A stretch of 64,000 nt of DNA from Laetiporus sulphureus 93-53 (lineage: Eukaryota; Basidiomycota; Agaricomycetes; Polyporales; Laetiporaceae): positions 414,882 through 478,881 of the forward strand of contig NW_024468526.1 of NCBI RefSeq assembly GCF_001632365.1, written 5' to 3'. A program made the position numbers and the translations under genes. The notes below the pieces were generated by a model. That model was not told the origin of the DNA and did not search any database. It saw only the letters and a program-made list of their open reading frames with translations. The first letter of the stretch is position 1. The number at the start of each line of letters is the position of its first letter. Positions 23,538-35,504 of the stretch are shown piece after piece.

Positions 23538-24457
23538 CTACGGGAACGTCAGGATGTATTCCTTCATTTCATTCTCCCAGCTACAGTCGGGCAGACCGTT
23601 CGTGGCCTCGTCTTGCGCATCTCCACCGCAGGCCTCGAGGAGTTGCTCGTCGATCTCTCCCAGAATTTGTCTAAGCACAGCTGTTAAATCCGTTCTTTTT
23701 CTGAGAGGGATGGGCACCAAGATGTTGTTGGCAGAGTCCGGGTCAGAGTCAAAGGCAGCGCTAGAGGGTAAAGGAGGAGGAGCTTGGCTCAGTACCGGAG
23801 CCGTCGTATACGCCTTGTATCCATGCATGGGAGTAGCCCTAGAGCTGGCGACAGAAGACCTGGAAGCAGATTCTGCGGCAGCCTTTGCGAGTGCGCGCCC
23901 ATACACCCTGCTCATGCGGCGAGAGTGCCCTTGGTCGGCTTTCATGAGTGCATGTTCGACCTGCTGGTACGTGTTCGAGCCCGGCGCGACGAGCGTCTCA
24001 AGGAGGTGGCGTGTCTGGTTGAACGCGATGTAGCGGAGCTGCGAATAGAAGTGCACCATAGACCCAGGCGTGCCACAAACGACAGGGCAGTCGGGGTTTG
24101 GGCAACCGGGCGGGTTCACGCCGTCCTGCTGGCACTTGCCGTGAAAGTAGCTAGGGAAGATCGCATTCTCCATCCCGTGGTAGGCTTGCATCTTATATGC
24201 GTCGTAGATGGGCGAAAGGTAGTTATTGGGCGGGATGGAAGAGTTCGCGCAAATCTGTTGGTTCTGCAGGGAGGATTGAGGTTAGTGAAACCGGCAAGCG
24301 GAGTATGGCGCACCAAGTCGTTCATCACTGCCTCGACGACGGGCGTGTAGTTTCCGAGGAACGCGTTCGTGATACCGACGATGCATTCGCCCTCGCATGC
24401 CGAGACAGTGGCCGGCACTGAGAGCAGGAGGGCAGATATTAACAAGAGTACGATCAT
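23538..24457 (-). CDS. Secreted Cys-containing protein, unknown function
   Basis: Exons 24457-24314 and 24263-23538 with a 50-nt intron; 289 aa. The N-terminus MIVLLLISALLLSVPATVSA is a clear signal peptide with cleavage likely before CEGEC. The mature part has the segments CIVGITNAFLGNYTPVVEA, YDAYKMQAYHGMENAIFPSY, GVNPPGCPNPDCPVVCGTPG and YIAFNQTRHLLETLVAPGSN, then a Ser/Ala-rich stretch and a C-terminal CGGDAQDEATNGLPDCSWEN. Cysteines cluster in the first third and at the end, suggesting disulfides, and NSS/NQT are N-glycosylation sequons. I do not recognise a named family, though I recall similar secreted proteins from wood-decay fungi. Role in extracellular space or wall is inference only. 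Confidence 0.8.
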
Positions 24458-24938
24458 GATGAAGACAGTCTAGTCTATGGGAACAGGTTAGAATTCGTCG
24501 TCGTCGAACCTGGGTCTTGCCAGAGACCGGGAGACAGTGCACGCGAGGAGGAGGACAAGACGTGCACGGAGGTCAGGACATGTGGACTCGAACTTGAACC
24601 GACGTGCGGTCACATGCCAAACACGTCGCAAACGACACGTCGATCGACATCCCGTCTCCTCCCGTTCATCCAACCATCTGGCCACATTCTGCATGGCCAC
24701 GATGCGTGCAAGGTGCAGGCGCACTGGGAAGATCCAATGGGATACCTTAACACAAGCAGTGTGAACACCTGACAACGTTTCGGACATGATAACAAGCATT
24801 ATCGTTCACCGTTCAACCTTCGATCGCAATTGAACTGCGACCCTGCGTCGAAAGAATAGAATGAAGATAACATATCGCTCCATAGTTGCTATGAGTACAG
24901 GCATGTCGCACATCTCAAACGTTCCACAGTGGTCACCA
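24458..24938. other. Gap between RPC31 and the secreted-protein gene
   Basis: 480 bp lying upstream of the secreted-protein start and downstream of the RPC31 stop. No coding exon is supported; it should hold the promoter of the minus-strand secreted protein. Confidence 0.5.
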
Positions 24939-26034
24939 TCAGTCGTAGTCATAACCTACAGGAAACTCGCACGATGAGTATACTGCGCACAGGCAGGAAT
25001 AGAACACATACCGCCTGCTTCGTCTCCTCCTCCTCCACCGCCCAGGTCCTCGAAATCGTCGCCCTCACCATTGTCAAAATAATTTTCTGCGTAATCGTTG
25101 TCGAACTCCTCATCAACATCATAGTCCTCCTCTTCAGCCTGAGAACCAACGTCCGAGCGCTCGTCACTGGATTTTTCCTGTTATTGATATGAGGAAGGTC
25201 GACAAGGGACGAACGTCGATCAAAATTACGCGACTCACCTGTTCTTCGACATCCTTGGCCATTTCATCCAGGTTGATACGTTTCTTCGGACCCTTCTTCG
25301 CAGCTAGGCAGGAAAGCGGGGGTGAACACTACGACAAAGGTACCAAGATTCAGGGATTGCGCTCACAAATTTTTCGTCTCTTAGGGTTGAAGTAGCCTTC
25401 AAAGATCTCTTGAGGGAAGAATGGTTGATGAAGATTCTTCCTTTTCAGCGTAGGCTGTGACGCTGGAGAGGGGCGATACTTGTCCGAATATCGAGGCAAT
25501 TCTACACTTTCCGCCGATCAGCACATGCATTCAGGACTCTCACAGGCCGGGACATGGGTGTTAAAACCGATGGATAAAAAGAAAGACAACGCATTGAAGA
25601 AAAGTTTGATATCGCCGTCATGGCTCAGACTCGGCATCTTTGGGAGCAATCACACCATCGAATGCTGATGAAGAACGTGGATTTCAAGTCATGCACTCTA
25701 CTCACCTGTAGACTTGGTAGGCTCAATAACATAATATGCTGAACTGCGCAGACGAGTCGCAAAGCCTATCTGCAATTCGCAGATCCGCTTTTCCTCCTCG
25801 GAGTACTCGGTAAGTAATGGCAAGGGTTCCAGAGGCTTTATATAAGTTCAATGGCACAGTAAACCGCGTGAAATATGCATCACGCACAGGGTACAGGGCG
25901 GTCGCCTCCTTAGACATCGATTGGATGTCTGCGAATGTCAGGCCCATTGGAGGGAGGTTGTTCGCGCCGAACCCTCCCCTCCCGCCAAAACCACGTCCTC
26001 CACCACGCCCGCCGCCTCTTCCGCCTCTGGACAT
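24939..26034 (-). CDS. RPC31: RNA polymerase III subunit RPC31/RPC7
   Basis: Subunit of the Pol III initiation subcomplex (with RPC82 and RPC34 in yeast). Six exons: 26034-25888, 25835-25706, 25501-25367, 25303-25239, 25177-25012, 24955-24939; 219 aa with every phase matching. The protein has the family layout: an N-terminal MSRGGRGGGRGG Gly/Arg stretch, PPMGLTFADIQSMSKEATAL, then RICELQIGFATRLRSSAYYV and the KGPKKRINLDEMAKD motif, ending in a very acidic tail (AEEEDYDVDEEFDNDY...GGYDYD). The last exon is only 17 nt and encodes YDYD plus the stop. Intron 2 (25502-25705, 204 nt) is longer than its neighbours. It shares a 260-bp divergent promoter with the Yra1-like gene. Confidence 0.93.
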
Positions 26035-26294
26035 GACGTTGAAATATTGTCGGGTCGACGCGTTGAACCGAAGGGAGTTCTGCAAAGCAGCAGGATGCCG
26101 TACAGAATGGTCTCGCACACGCGCTAATAAGGTTACTGAACTATTTCGAACTCCGCACGAAATGTATAAAGTGCTCGCGCATCGTTCTGATCCCCCTTGC
26201 TACCTGCCTCCATCACGCCCCCCTCTCCCCCCAACAACCGACCGTCGTCGCCCTTGCCAGCGTCCGAGAACAATTCAGCATCCTGAATATTACA
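26035..26294. promoter_or_regulatory. Divergent promoter between RPC31 and YRA1-like gene
   Basis: The two start codons face away from each other across 260 bp (26034 on minus, 26295 on plus). The stretch has CT-rich runs near 26205-26235 just upstream of the plus gene. No specific element is claimed. Confidence 0.5.
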
Positions 26295-27804
26295 ATGGAT
26301 AAGACTTTGGATGAGGTTGGTGTGCTTTTTTTCACCAACGCCACCGTTCGCCTTCTCACTGCGTGGTATCTGCAGATCATAGCCACCCGCCCCAAGGGCA
26401 TCCGTCGTGCAACTTCTCGCCGTGGATCCGCCAAGCAGCAAGTCTTGGGAAACGGCCCCGTTGCTTCTCGCACGCGTGCTGCTACCGGCACTGCGAATGG
26501 CACGAAGGCCCCTGCCGCTACTACCGCTACGTCGCAACAGCCAGCCGACAAGATCATCGTTTCCAATCTTCCTCCTGATGTCAACGAGCTTCAAATCAAG
26601 GTTAGTTACTACGGGCTCATAGCACATTGTTCTTCGCGCTGATGCGATCATTTCCAGGAATTGTTCCATACGACCGTAGGGCCCCTCAAGGACGTGACTC
26701 TTCACTACGACAGCCAGGGACGCTCGAAAGGCGTCGCTGCTGTCCACTTTCAACGTCGCGGTGATGGTACCAAGGCATTCCAGCAATACAACAACCGCCT
26801 CATTGATGGAAGTTAGTATCGGCTACTCTCACATCTTTTCCCCACGTCATCTCTAGCTTGGCTGTGCATGCACCTTGCTCTGCTGTGGTGCGATCCATTG
26901 CGAAGGTCATCTTCGCGGATTTCTTGCCAGTGGGGCTTTCCTTTCCTGTTGCAGGAGCAGGAGCGGGAATGTTGAGCCAGGCACGTTCGTCTCAAGCGAC
27001 AAGTCGGTTCATGAACGAAGACGTACCCACCTGCGACTGGACTGCCGTTGGGCTGTCAACGCAGTCAACCTCCTAGCTGAGGGCAGAACCCACTGCCCAA
27101 GCGGACTCCGTGGTCGTAGTCATGCAATTCGCCCCTTACCTGGTTGATGCGCGCATTCTACGCTGCGAGAGGTTTCACGGAAGGTTTCATCCATCCGTCA
27201 ACTTCGTCGGCAAACTAGTAGGAGGTCGGGTCAAGGTGCAGAGCTCGATAACGACGCGTTCCAGACTTCCGTACAAAGGCCGAATTCGTATCCTCTCTTT
27301 TGCTTGATTCCTCTCGCTTCGATGAACAGCCGACTAATGAGACCTCTGCTTTGCCTTTGTCGCCGATATTCCTCGCATCACCGTTACCCCTCTTGCCATC
27401 ATCCAACAATCGTACCCGACGCAAATAGAGCGCCCGATGAAGATTGAGATCGTCGTTGACCCCTCTCGTCCTGCGCCCGCGGCGTCACTTGCTGCTCGTG
27501 TGGCGCCGGCTCCTGCAGCAGCAGCACCTGCCGAGGGTGCTAGGTTAGTCATCTCACTGCGGCTTGAATCAATGGTTCCCAAGGCTCATACTCTCGTTCA
27601 AGGACGGGCGGACGTCCCAAGCGCGGTCGTGGTGGACGCGGTGGTGGACGCGGCCGTAGGGCCGACAGGCCTAACAAGAGTGCGGCTGATCTGGATGCTG
27701 AGATGGAGGTAGGCTGGAATTGTTCATCGGAACCGAGGTCATGCTGAACGGATAATAATGTCCAGGATTACACTGCTAGCAACGCCCCTGCAGCTGCTGC
27801 GTAG
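26295..27804 (+). CDS. YRA1: mRNA export adaptor Yra1/ALYREF
   Basis: REF/ALY family RNA-binding adaptor that links TREX-processed mRNA to the export receptor in the nucleus. Exons 26295-26315, 26376-26600, 26658-26811, 27429-27543, 27603-27708, 27766-27804; 219 aa. The N-terminus MDKTLDE plus IIATRPKGIRRATSRRGSA is the conserved N-box region. The RRM runs from about residue 60 (DKIIVSNLPPDVNE) through VGPLKDVTLHYDSQGRSKGV to LIDGKRPMKIEIVVDP. An Ala/Pro linker and an RGG-type tail (PKRGRGGRGGGRGRR) follow, and the end DLDAEMEDYTASNAP resembles the C-box. Intron 3 (26812-27428) is 617 nt and interrupts the RRM just before KRPMKIEI, while the other four are 55-62 nt. This suggests intron-dependent control as known for yeast YRA1. 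Confidence 0.93.
26812..27428 (+). other. 617-nt intron inside the RRM of the YRA1-like gene
   Basis: Donor GGAA|GTTAGT, acceptor GCAAATAG|AGCGC. Splicing it joins GGA A to AG CGC and restores the RRM strand KRPMKIEI. Translation entering it meets a stop at once (A|GT TAG), so retained transcripts would make a truncated RRM. I saw no clear C/D snoRNA (no matched RUGAUGA/CUGA pair) inside. Confidence 0.8.
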
Positions 27805-28047
27805 TTAACACCGTATATTGTACCTTCCCCGATAGCGTATTATATTTTGGACTCTCGACCACTGTGTACTATCATACTTTAGCTGTCCGGTTTGTGACTC
27901 GATTGTCTACATACTCTTTCTCGAAATAGTGCGCGCTGTTATTGTCTTGTTGCTGAATATACCAGTATTTGTGTCGCGCACTGGGGTCATGACGAAGCTC
28001 GCATGGTGCAGCAAGCAAGGCTCATCGCTCAGCTCCCGACCTTCACC

Positions 28048-29346
28048 ATGTCTGCTGCCTTCGAAGACGAAAGACTCTACTCTGAACGATCCGAATGGGC
28101 AGATGTCGTCCCCATACAGCAGTATCAGGGCATTGACCCTCTCGCTCCCATCAACTACTCGGTAGAATGTCCGTCTGAGCGTGCTCCTCTGTGTGTTCAC
28201 TCTGACGTCTGCAGCATCGCATTGTAGACCAAGATGCGACGGACTACTTTCGAGGCATCGTCAAGACGGGAGAAATGAGCTCAAGGGTGCTGCAGCTCAC
28301 AGAGCACATCATCCGAATGAATCCTGCCCACTATTCTGCATGGTGCGCAGTCCTCCCACCTATCTTTCTCTGCTTGATCTCGGATGCCCCTAGGCAATAC
28401 CGCTACCGCACGCTGCTCGCGCTCAACTCCTCGCTCGAGGAGGAGCTGCGGCTGATGGACAGGTACGCTATCGAGTACCTCAAGACGTACCAGGTGTGGC
28501 ACCATCGCCGGCTGCTGCTCACCGCCCTGCGCTCTGTTGACGCCGCAGCGGCGGAGCTCGCGTTCATCGCGCGTGCGCTCGAGACAGACACGAAGAACTA
28601 CCATACGTGGTCGTACCGCCAATGGGTGCTCGCGCACTTCAACGACGAGGAGCGCCTGTGGGCGGGCGAGCGTGGCTGGACGGACGATCTTCTCGAGCAG
28701 GATGTAAGGAACAACTCGGCGTGGCATCATCGTTTTTTTGTCGTGTGGGATAGCGGCGTGCGGCAGGGGGACGAGGACCGCGAGGAGGTGCTTAGAAGAG
28801 AGCTGGCGTGAGTAGCTAGCTATGTGTGCCGTGCGTGTATCTCGCTGATCGCAACGTCCTGCTGCTGTATGGCAGGTTCACGAAGGAGAAGATCGCACTC
28901 GCGCCGAACAACCCCTCCGCGTGGAACTACCTCCGCGGAGTCCTCGAGCGCACACAAGTGCCGTTCAATACGCTTTCGTCCTTCGTGAAGCTGTACATCT
29001 CCTCAGTGCGCCCCGATCCGAATGACGTGCTGGACTTGGACGTGCCTCCGCCCACGGAAGGCGCCGAGCTGCCCTCCGTGAACGCTCTCGAGTTCCAGGC
29101 GGACATATACGAACAGGAAGGCGGGGAGCAGATTGGCAAGGCCGTTGAGGTGCGTGACGTTCTTCCTTGCACCATGTGAATGTAGCTGAGAAATCCTGAG
29201 CAGATTTGGAAGTCATTGGGGGACGAGTATGATACGATGAGGAAGAAGTGCGTTTTTATTGCGTGTCGTTCTGCTGGAGTGAGCTCACTCGTGCAATGCT
29301 CAGGTATTGGGAGTATCGTATCAGGGAGGCGCTTCAAACCAAGTGA
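28048..29346 (+). CDS. RAM2: Farnesyl-/geranylgeranyl-transferase type I alpha subunit
   Basis: Shared alpha subunit of cytosolic protein farnesyltransferase and geranylgeranyltransferase I, which prenylate CaaX proteins. Exons 28048-28161, 28215-28342, 28394-28807, 28876-29149, 29204-29247, 29304-29346; 338 aa. Five PFTA repeats are visible through their Trp-containing cores: NPAHYSAW, TYQVWHHRR, KNYHTWSYRQW, NNSAWHHRFF and NNPSAWNYLRG. The N-terminal DATDYFRGI block and a C-terminal YWEYRIREAL fit the family. The acceptor of intron 1 is taken at 28214 because it gives HRIVDQDATDYFRGI; a later TAG at 28228 is a poorer fit. The gene is convergent with the isoaspartate methyltransferase. Confidence 0.93.
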
Positions 29347-29789
29347 AGTGGCGGACTCGGACGATTCTTACGCGAACGCGGGGAACGCTGACGTGCGTTA
29401 TCAAAACGACGATAATCTCTGTAAAATAGCCGTGCAAACGAATCCTTCCAGTTCAAAGGTGACCATTAGCAGTATTTCAGGATTGACATTCTGCAGATGC
29501 CAGAGCTGGCCAGGATTAGGGGGAACAGCACCTTGCCTACGTCGGGCCTTGTGAGGTGATCGTGTTATAGTCTGGAAAGACCTCTAGGTTGGGCTGCGAC
29601 GGTGCATGAAAACTGCGGAGGGCACTACTCGCGACAGTCTCAAAACACCCTTGCAGAAACGATATACACGAATATGTATAGTGGGCTACAAGCGATATTG
29701 ATACAATCCACTTTGATATAGGATACATGGCTTACAATTCTAATCTTACACTTCACACACAACTATGCACACCTCGGCTATCCGGCAGC
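29347..29789. other. Convergent 3' region
   Basis: About 440 bp between two converging stop codons (29346 plus, 29790 minus). AT-rich, no coding signal; it should hold both 3' UTRs. Confidence 0.5.
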
Positions 29790-30910
29790 TTAGTAGTACT
29801 GCTTATCCTTGTCCGTCAACGGGACATACTGCATCAAAAACGACAGTCAGCACGATCAACTGTGCTCAAAGAGACGGAACAGATGGGATGCCTACCATGA
29901 CGTCGAACAGCTCTTTCTCCGTCACTTCGCCGTTCTCGTCTTTGTCAACCTGCACATGGGTTTTGTTCGTTATGAGCTCTTCTGGGACGTCGTGAAGCGT
30001 ACCTGAATGATCTGCTGCATTTCAGTGCCGACCGGGATGAACATTCTCCCGGGGGATGCGAGCTGGGCGACGAGTGTGTAGGGCATGGTCGGAGAAGCTG
30101 CGCCGACATGGATCGCATCGTACGGTGCTGTTCAGAAATAATATTGAACATCGATGCGTGCGACCAGCTGTGAATTGTCGTGCTTACCAACAGGAGGATA
30201 GCCTGGATAAGAGCATAAATTTCAAGCTAGCTCAAGGAACAGCGTACAGTCATACTACTCACCCTTTCTGCCATCTCCGGCAACCATCTGCAGATGTCCG
30301 CTGTCAATGGCCTTCCCTAGGCCATCGCGGCGCAGATTCTCAATGGACCACTCAGTCAACTCTGGGATGTGCTCGATGCCAACTACGGTGCCGAGCTTGT
30401 TGTGCTCCTCGTCCGTGACGAGCTGGTGTATGACCGCGCACAGGTAGCCTGAGCCAGAGCCGACGTCGAGTACGCGTGCCCCTGGACGGAGGTAGGGCTG
30501 GAGGTTCTGTAATGCGTGGGCGTGCTGAGGGAAATGTCGAGAAAGTTGGCGTGAGTGCGTGCTCTGTGCGTTCGCGTATGGTGCTAGACACTGACCATGT
30601 GAGGTGCGGAGATTGTCGCTCCATAACCGATAGGTCTGCAAGTGTAGTGGGTAGCATACAGAGATTGCCTGAGACGGCGGAGGGGACTCACTGAGGTGCA
30701 TCTTCGTATGCCTCCCACTTGTTCCTAATGTAATGCGCGCGGTCGACCTTTGTCATCGCCTACCGACAAGCGACTCCGCGTGAGCTTCTTCCGCGAACAT
30801 GTCGCGTGAGCTGTACTCACCGCCTGGATGCGTTCAGAGTGTATGATATGATGTTTCGCCAGGTTGTTGATGAGCTCAGCATTGGTCGCACCCGTGCATC
30901 TCCAAGCCAT
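29790..30910 (-). CDS. PCM1: Protein-L-isoaspartate O-methyltransferase
   Basis: Cytosolic repair enzyme that methylates isoaspartyl residues using S-adenosylmethionine. Eight exons: 30910-30821, 30759-30692, 30635-30596, 30524-30263, 30202-30188, 30127-30003, 29949-29896, 29828-29790; 230 aa with all phases matching. Diagnostic segments are [43 protein letters not shown] motif [47 protein letters not shown] and [13 protein letters not shown]. Exon 5 is only 15 nt (GYPPV) between two 60-nt introns and is needed to connect GDGRKG with APYDAIH. Fungal PIMTs are usually of this size. No targeting signal is seen. Confidence 0.94.
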
Positions 30911-33011
30911 TTTGTGAGTGTCGTTCGTTCAGTCGATGTGAACGTGTGGTGCAGTGAGTTCAGGAAGAGAGATAAATATTCCTTTCACTCAGGCGAGCCA
31001 GGACTTAAGTATCATCGCCCGCCACCGGCTAGGCAGGGCTGGAGTGCAAGTGACGTTATTCGTTATTCACGTGCGTGTCGGGATTTACTGTATATGGTGA
31101 CGCGCCCAGGGCGCGATCCATGGATCCTCGCAACCAACTCAGCTCATGGGCACATGAGAGGCATCAAGCGAGGCATTTCGGACGGTCTGACAGTCGCTTC
31201 GTTGCTTATTCTGTCAGATCCCATACATTGTCATCATGAAATCTCCCGTTTTATGCAACCGCGAAAGCTGCATCCGCCCTAGCAGGATCTCCGTTTGACA
31301 CTGTACTGCTGGACGATGACCCTGCTAGGACAGATTGAATGGCATGAACAAATTGCCTGTAAAGAACTCGGAGAAGATTACTTCTCACCACTTTGAAACA
31401 CAATGGCCGTCTCTTCCAGTTAGCTTCCGGGGAGAATTCAGAGAGTAACCACGGATGACTCCCAGCTGGCAGCGCCTTTCCCACAGGGCAGGTAACCACC
31501 CTCGGGTCTGAATTTCTGTCTTTTCAGCCCAGCCACCGAGATCCTCGTCGTGAATTGTCTTGGATGAGACCATTATGCCTGGGCTCTCTTCCGCTAGCCT
31601 CTGTTGAGGCGGTCATTGATCCGTTGCCTACTCTTGGCAATGCGATCCATATTGGCATGCGCTGGACATTCGGCGTAATATCCTTTGTCGCGCAGTCCAT
31701 TTTGTTTAGATCTGACGAAACGCATGGTGGTTGAACAGAATGACAACCAAGATAGATAGAAAAGCGCGTGGAGAACCTTAGGTACCGCGAACTGAATTTG
31801 AATCGACGTTAAACTCGGCTTCCGCGAGAGATCCTGAAGTTATTGAATCGGGTCTGGGAGGCCCGATGTTGTAATTAGAATCGACAGCACTTCCAAATCT
31901 GCAGCAGCTAAGTCCACTAGAGCATTCCTCGCTTGAAAGTCCCGTGGGCAGAAGAGACAATTCCTTCAGCCTCCGCGGGCTCCGGACATCCTTGTCTGAC
32001 ATCTTCAGTCTGTCAGCTCGCCCTCCAGTCTCCGAATAGCTAGACTGCGCGGACCTCTTGTCTGCTAAGCGATAAATTCGCCGTAGTGTGCTGAAGGACC
32101 TTGCGCCCGTTGCCTTGATAACGGCTAGGTCAGGAGTCGTGACGGAGAGTAACCCCCCCCCCCCCTAGGTGGTGACGACATGAAACGGTATCCAGACAGA
32201 GATGCTAAGAGTCTCGGAAAGGAGCTGCGCAACCGCACCAGATTAAGTGATCGCTTCATGGTCAAACTCTGTCGCGGTCTAGTCTATGAGCGTCAGGTCT
32301 TCTGAGTTGGGTAGTCTTGGGAGGTTCGTCAACCGTTGACGTTCAGCCAAGTCGTAGCACCTGGAAACATAATATTCGTTTGATAATAGACAGGCAGCGG
32401 ACGTGAAATGTCATTGTCTCTCTACGGACACCGATTGTCTCTCTAAACTTGATGAGGCTGCGCTCGTCTATGATATAGTCACTGACTTCTGGTGGCAAGT
32501 CGCGGTGAACCATCACGACGACACTTCACCTGAAGCTGAGCCACGTCAAAGTCATGCAAGGCAGACTGGAGCGGGACTGAAGACGACTTACTGAGAGAGG
32601 GTCGAGCATACACGGTGCTCTTGCGGGATTGCGCGAGGAATCTGAATCAACTGAGAGCGAATCTTAAGTGGTTCTATGGACAGTCTGTCAAGTGGAGGCG
32701 CACTCGTTGAGGATGCAGAGGTTGAGGCCTCCCAAGATTAAAGTTCACAAAACGAGGCGGTATTCATGGGGCGGATTAATATTCCTTCATAGTCCGATCC
32801 ATGTAACACTCCCAGCGTAGAAGCGATTGTTACACTGGCGAGCCCATATTAACGTCAGTCATAGTGCACACCTCACTATAATTGCCGCATCACGTTCATG
32901 TATTGACTCGTCCGATTGTATCATTATACAGATGCGAGGAAACACGATTGAAGAAAGGACATCGTACACCACACGTTAATCAGGGCCACAGGTCAATGAA
33001 CACAAATGCTA
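30911..33011. other. 2.1 kb intergenic with a C13 run
   Basis: No supported gene. The minus-strand frames at 31251-31573 and 31778-32002 are short and unpatterned. A run of 13 C occurs at 32153-32165. The part next to 30911 should hold the methyltransferase promoter. Confidence 0.5.
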
Positions 33012-33750
<739 letters not shown>

Positions 33751-35504
33751 CGTTATAGAGCTCTAAGATGCTAAAGAGGTCGTGACTGTTCAACAGAGAG
33801 CAGTGGACGACAATCGGTGCAGATCGCGCAGGATCAAGGGCGACGACACAACGATACGCGGGCCCGACAAGTCACAAGCAGCGATGAAGAGCGACGACAA
33901 CGAGGAGAAACTGTCAACGACGATACCAATGTACAGCGAGAAGCTAATACTCACGATGATGAGGGAGAAACGCTGAAGTGAAGGGAGGTGGTGGACAGAG
34001 GTAAGGATAAGTACCGGCGCGCATCCACGCTTGTTTGGCTTTTGTCACCGTGTTTGGTCGCTTACTCGATTCGAACAGCCTCTCACAGACGGAATCTTCC
34101 GGAAACACCCTTTTATGCCATCTCCGCTGCCACAATCACCATACTTATGATCCTAACTCAGGCATTGGCGCGGTGAAAATTTGCAGTACGCGCTACATCT
34201 GTGTCCAACTGTCATTTGCTTTCAAGCGACTCTTGGTGATCTCGCAATATTTGGCAACGATTTTGCCGCATATATGTCACGCCGCACATCATGTGGCACT
34301 CGCAAAATCCGAAATCTCAGCGTCAAGAACGCGTGCTCCTTCCGCTGCGACTATGTGAGAATGTGATGAGCGTGGCTGTCTTCATATCGCGATGCTGATC
34401 ATGATAATTCACGAGAGATAACTGTCCACCAAACATAGATGACCGATTGACAAGTTAACCAGATACAAGCATTCAACATATCCGGGTATCACGACAACTC
34501 GTAGCGATTGAACGACCGGTCCTAGTCGGATGTCCTTCGCTTGGACGTCGCGTGGCTAACTTGAAGCCTGTAACATGTCAGGTTTTCAGTGTATGCCTTT
34601 AACACCTCCGGAAAGTAGTGACCAGTGAACTATCATATACTGGTCGGAACATATTTCTTTGTTCATGGAAATTTTCGTCATTTGAATGCGCCTTCGGACT
34701 TCCAAGCACAATCCGAAGGGTCCCATTCATTCATCCGTGTATGCTGAGCTTCTCATTCGCCAGCCCGAAATGTGGACGGATCTTCTGCGGTCGACATTGG
34801 ATTCATCTAGGCTGGACCTCATCCGCGTCCTGACGCCCGTAACGGGTTCCGATTAGAGATTCCCAAGCAACATCCTTCGACGAAAACCTCATGCTCATCG
34901 TATTGGCGAAGCTTAGTAGCCCGGACTCTTCAGCGACTTCGCTTGAGGTTGAGTGGTTTTGAGCATCTGCGCAATTGATATTTTGCTGCGGTCTACCAAC
35001 TGTGGCGGCCCACATGTCCGCCTTCCTGCCACAGAAGAAAGCCTCGTTGATGAGATGATCTTCCCGAGTCATTAACGTATCGGGCGGTTGGCCTGGGTGG
35101 TCGTCCTAGATCTCGTAGCCGGCTGTGTGGATTCTGAATGGGGCCGTCGTCTGTTAATTTCCCAAAATAAGAGTCTGAGTTTCCTCATGAGGTCGAGGCA
35201 TTCTGCTCCTCCAACAATAGCTGGACATCGAGCACAATAGGTTCATCCGCATTGCCCGTGAGGGCAAACTCCTCAATCCATAGTCTGCACTCCTCGTTCT
35301 ACCTTCACATCGCTTTCTGCTTCCAGCCACGAACATCATTTCAGCGTTCCGCCCCCAACTCCAGCCGCGAGTCCAGGCCCTCAGGAAAGTCCGACGAGCA
35401 CTTCCCTGCGACTGCCACGAGAAACAACAATCCATCTAGACTACAGCGACTGGTTTACACCTCGGCGACCCAAGTCCATTTATTCAGAGATCCCGCAGGA
35501 TAAC
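33751..35504. other. 1.75 kb intergenic, nothing recognised
   Basis: Lies upstream of UBC4 and downstream of the RLI1 stop. Short frames on both strands (for example plus 34618-34833, minus 35154-35435) lack motifs or good splice partners. The 33751-33950 part should include the UBC4 promoter. Confidence 0.5.

Noticed and set aside
28162..28227. Alternative acceptor TTGTAG for intron 1 of the prenyltransferase alpha gene
   Set aside because: It would remove HRIV but gives the wrong phase for DATDYFRG; the earlier GCAG keeps the frame.
32153..32165. C13 run, with a C10 run at 22887-22896
   Set aside because: Simple mononucleotide tracts with no surrounding feature; also places where the assembly may be inaccurate.
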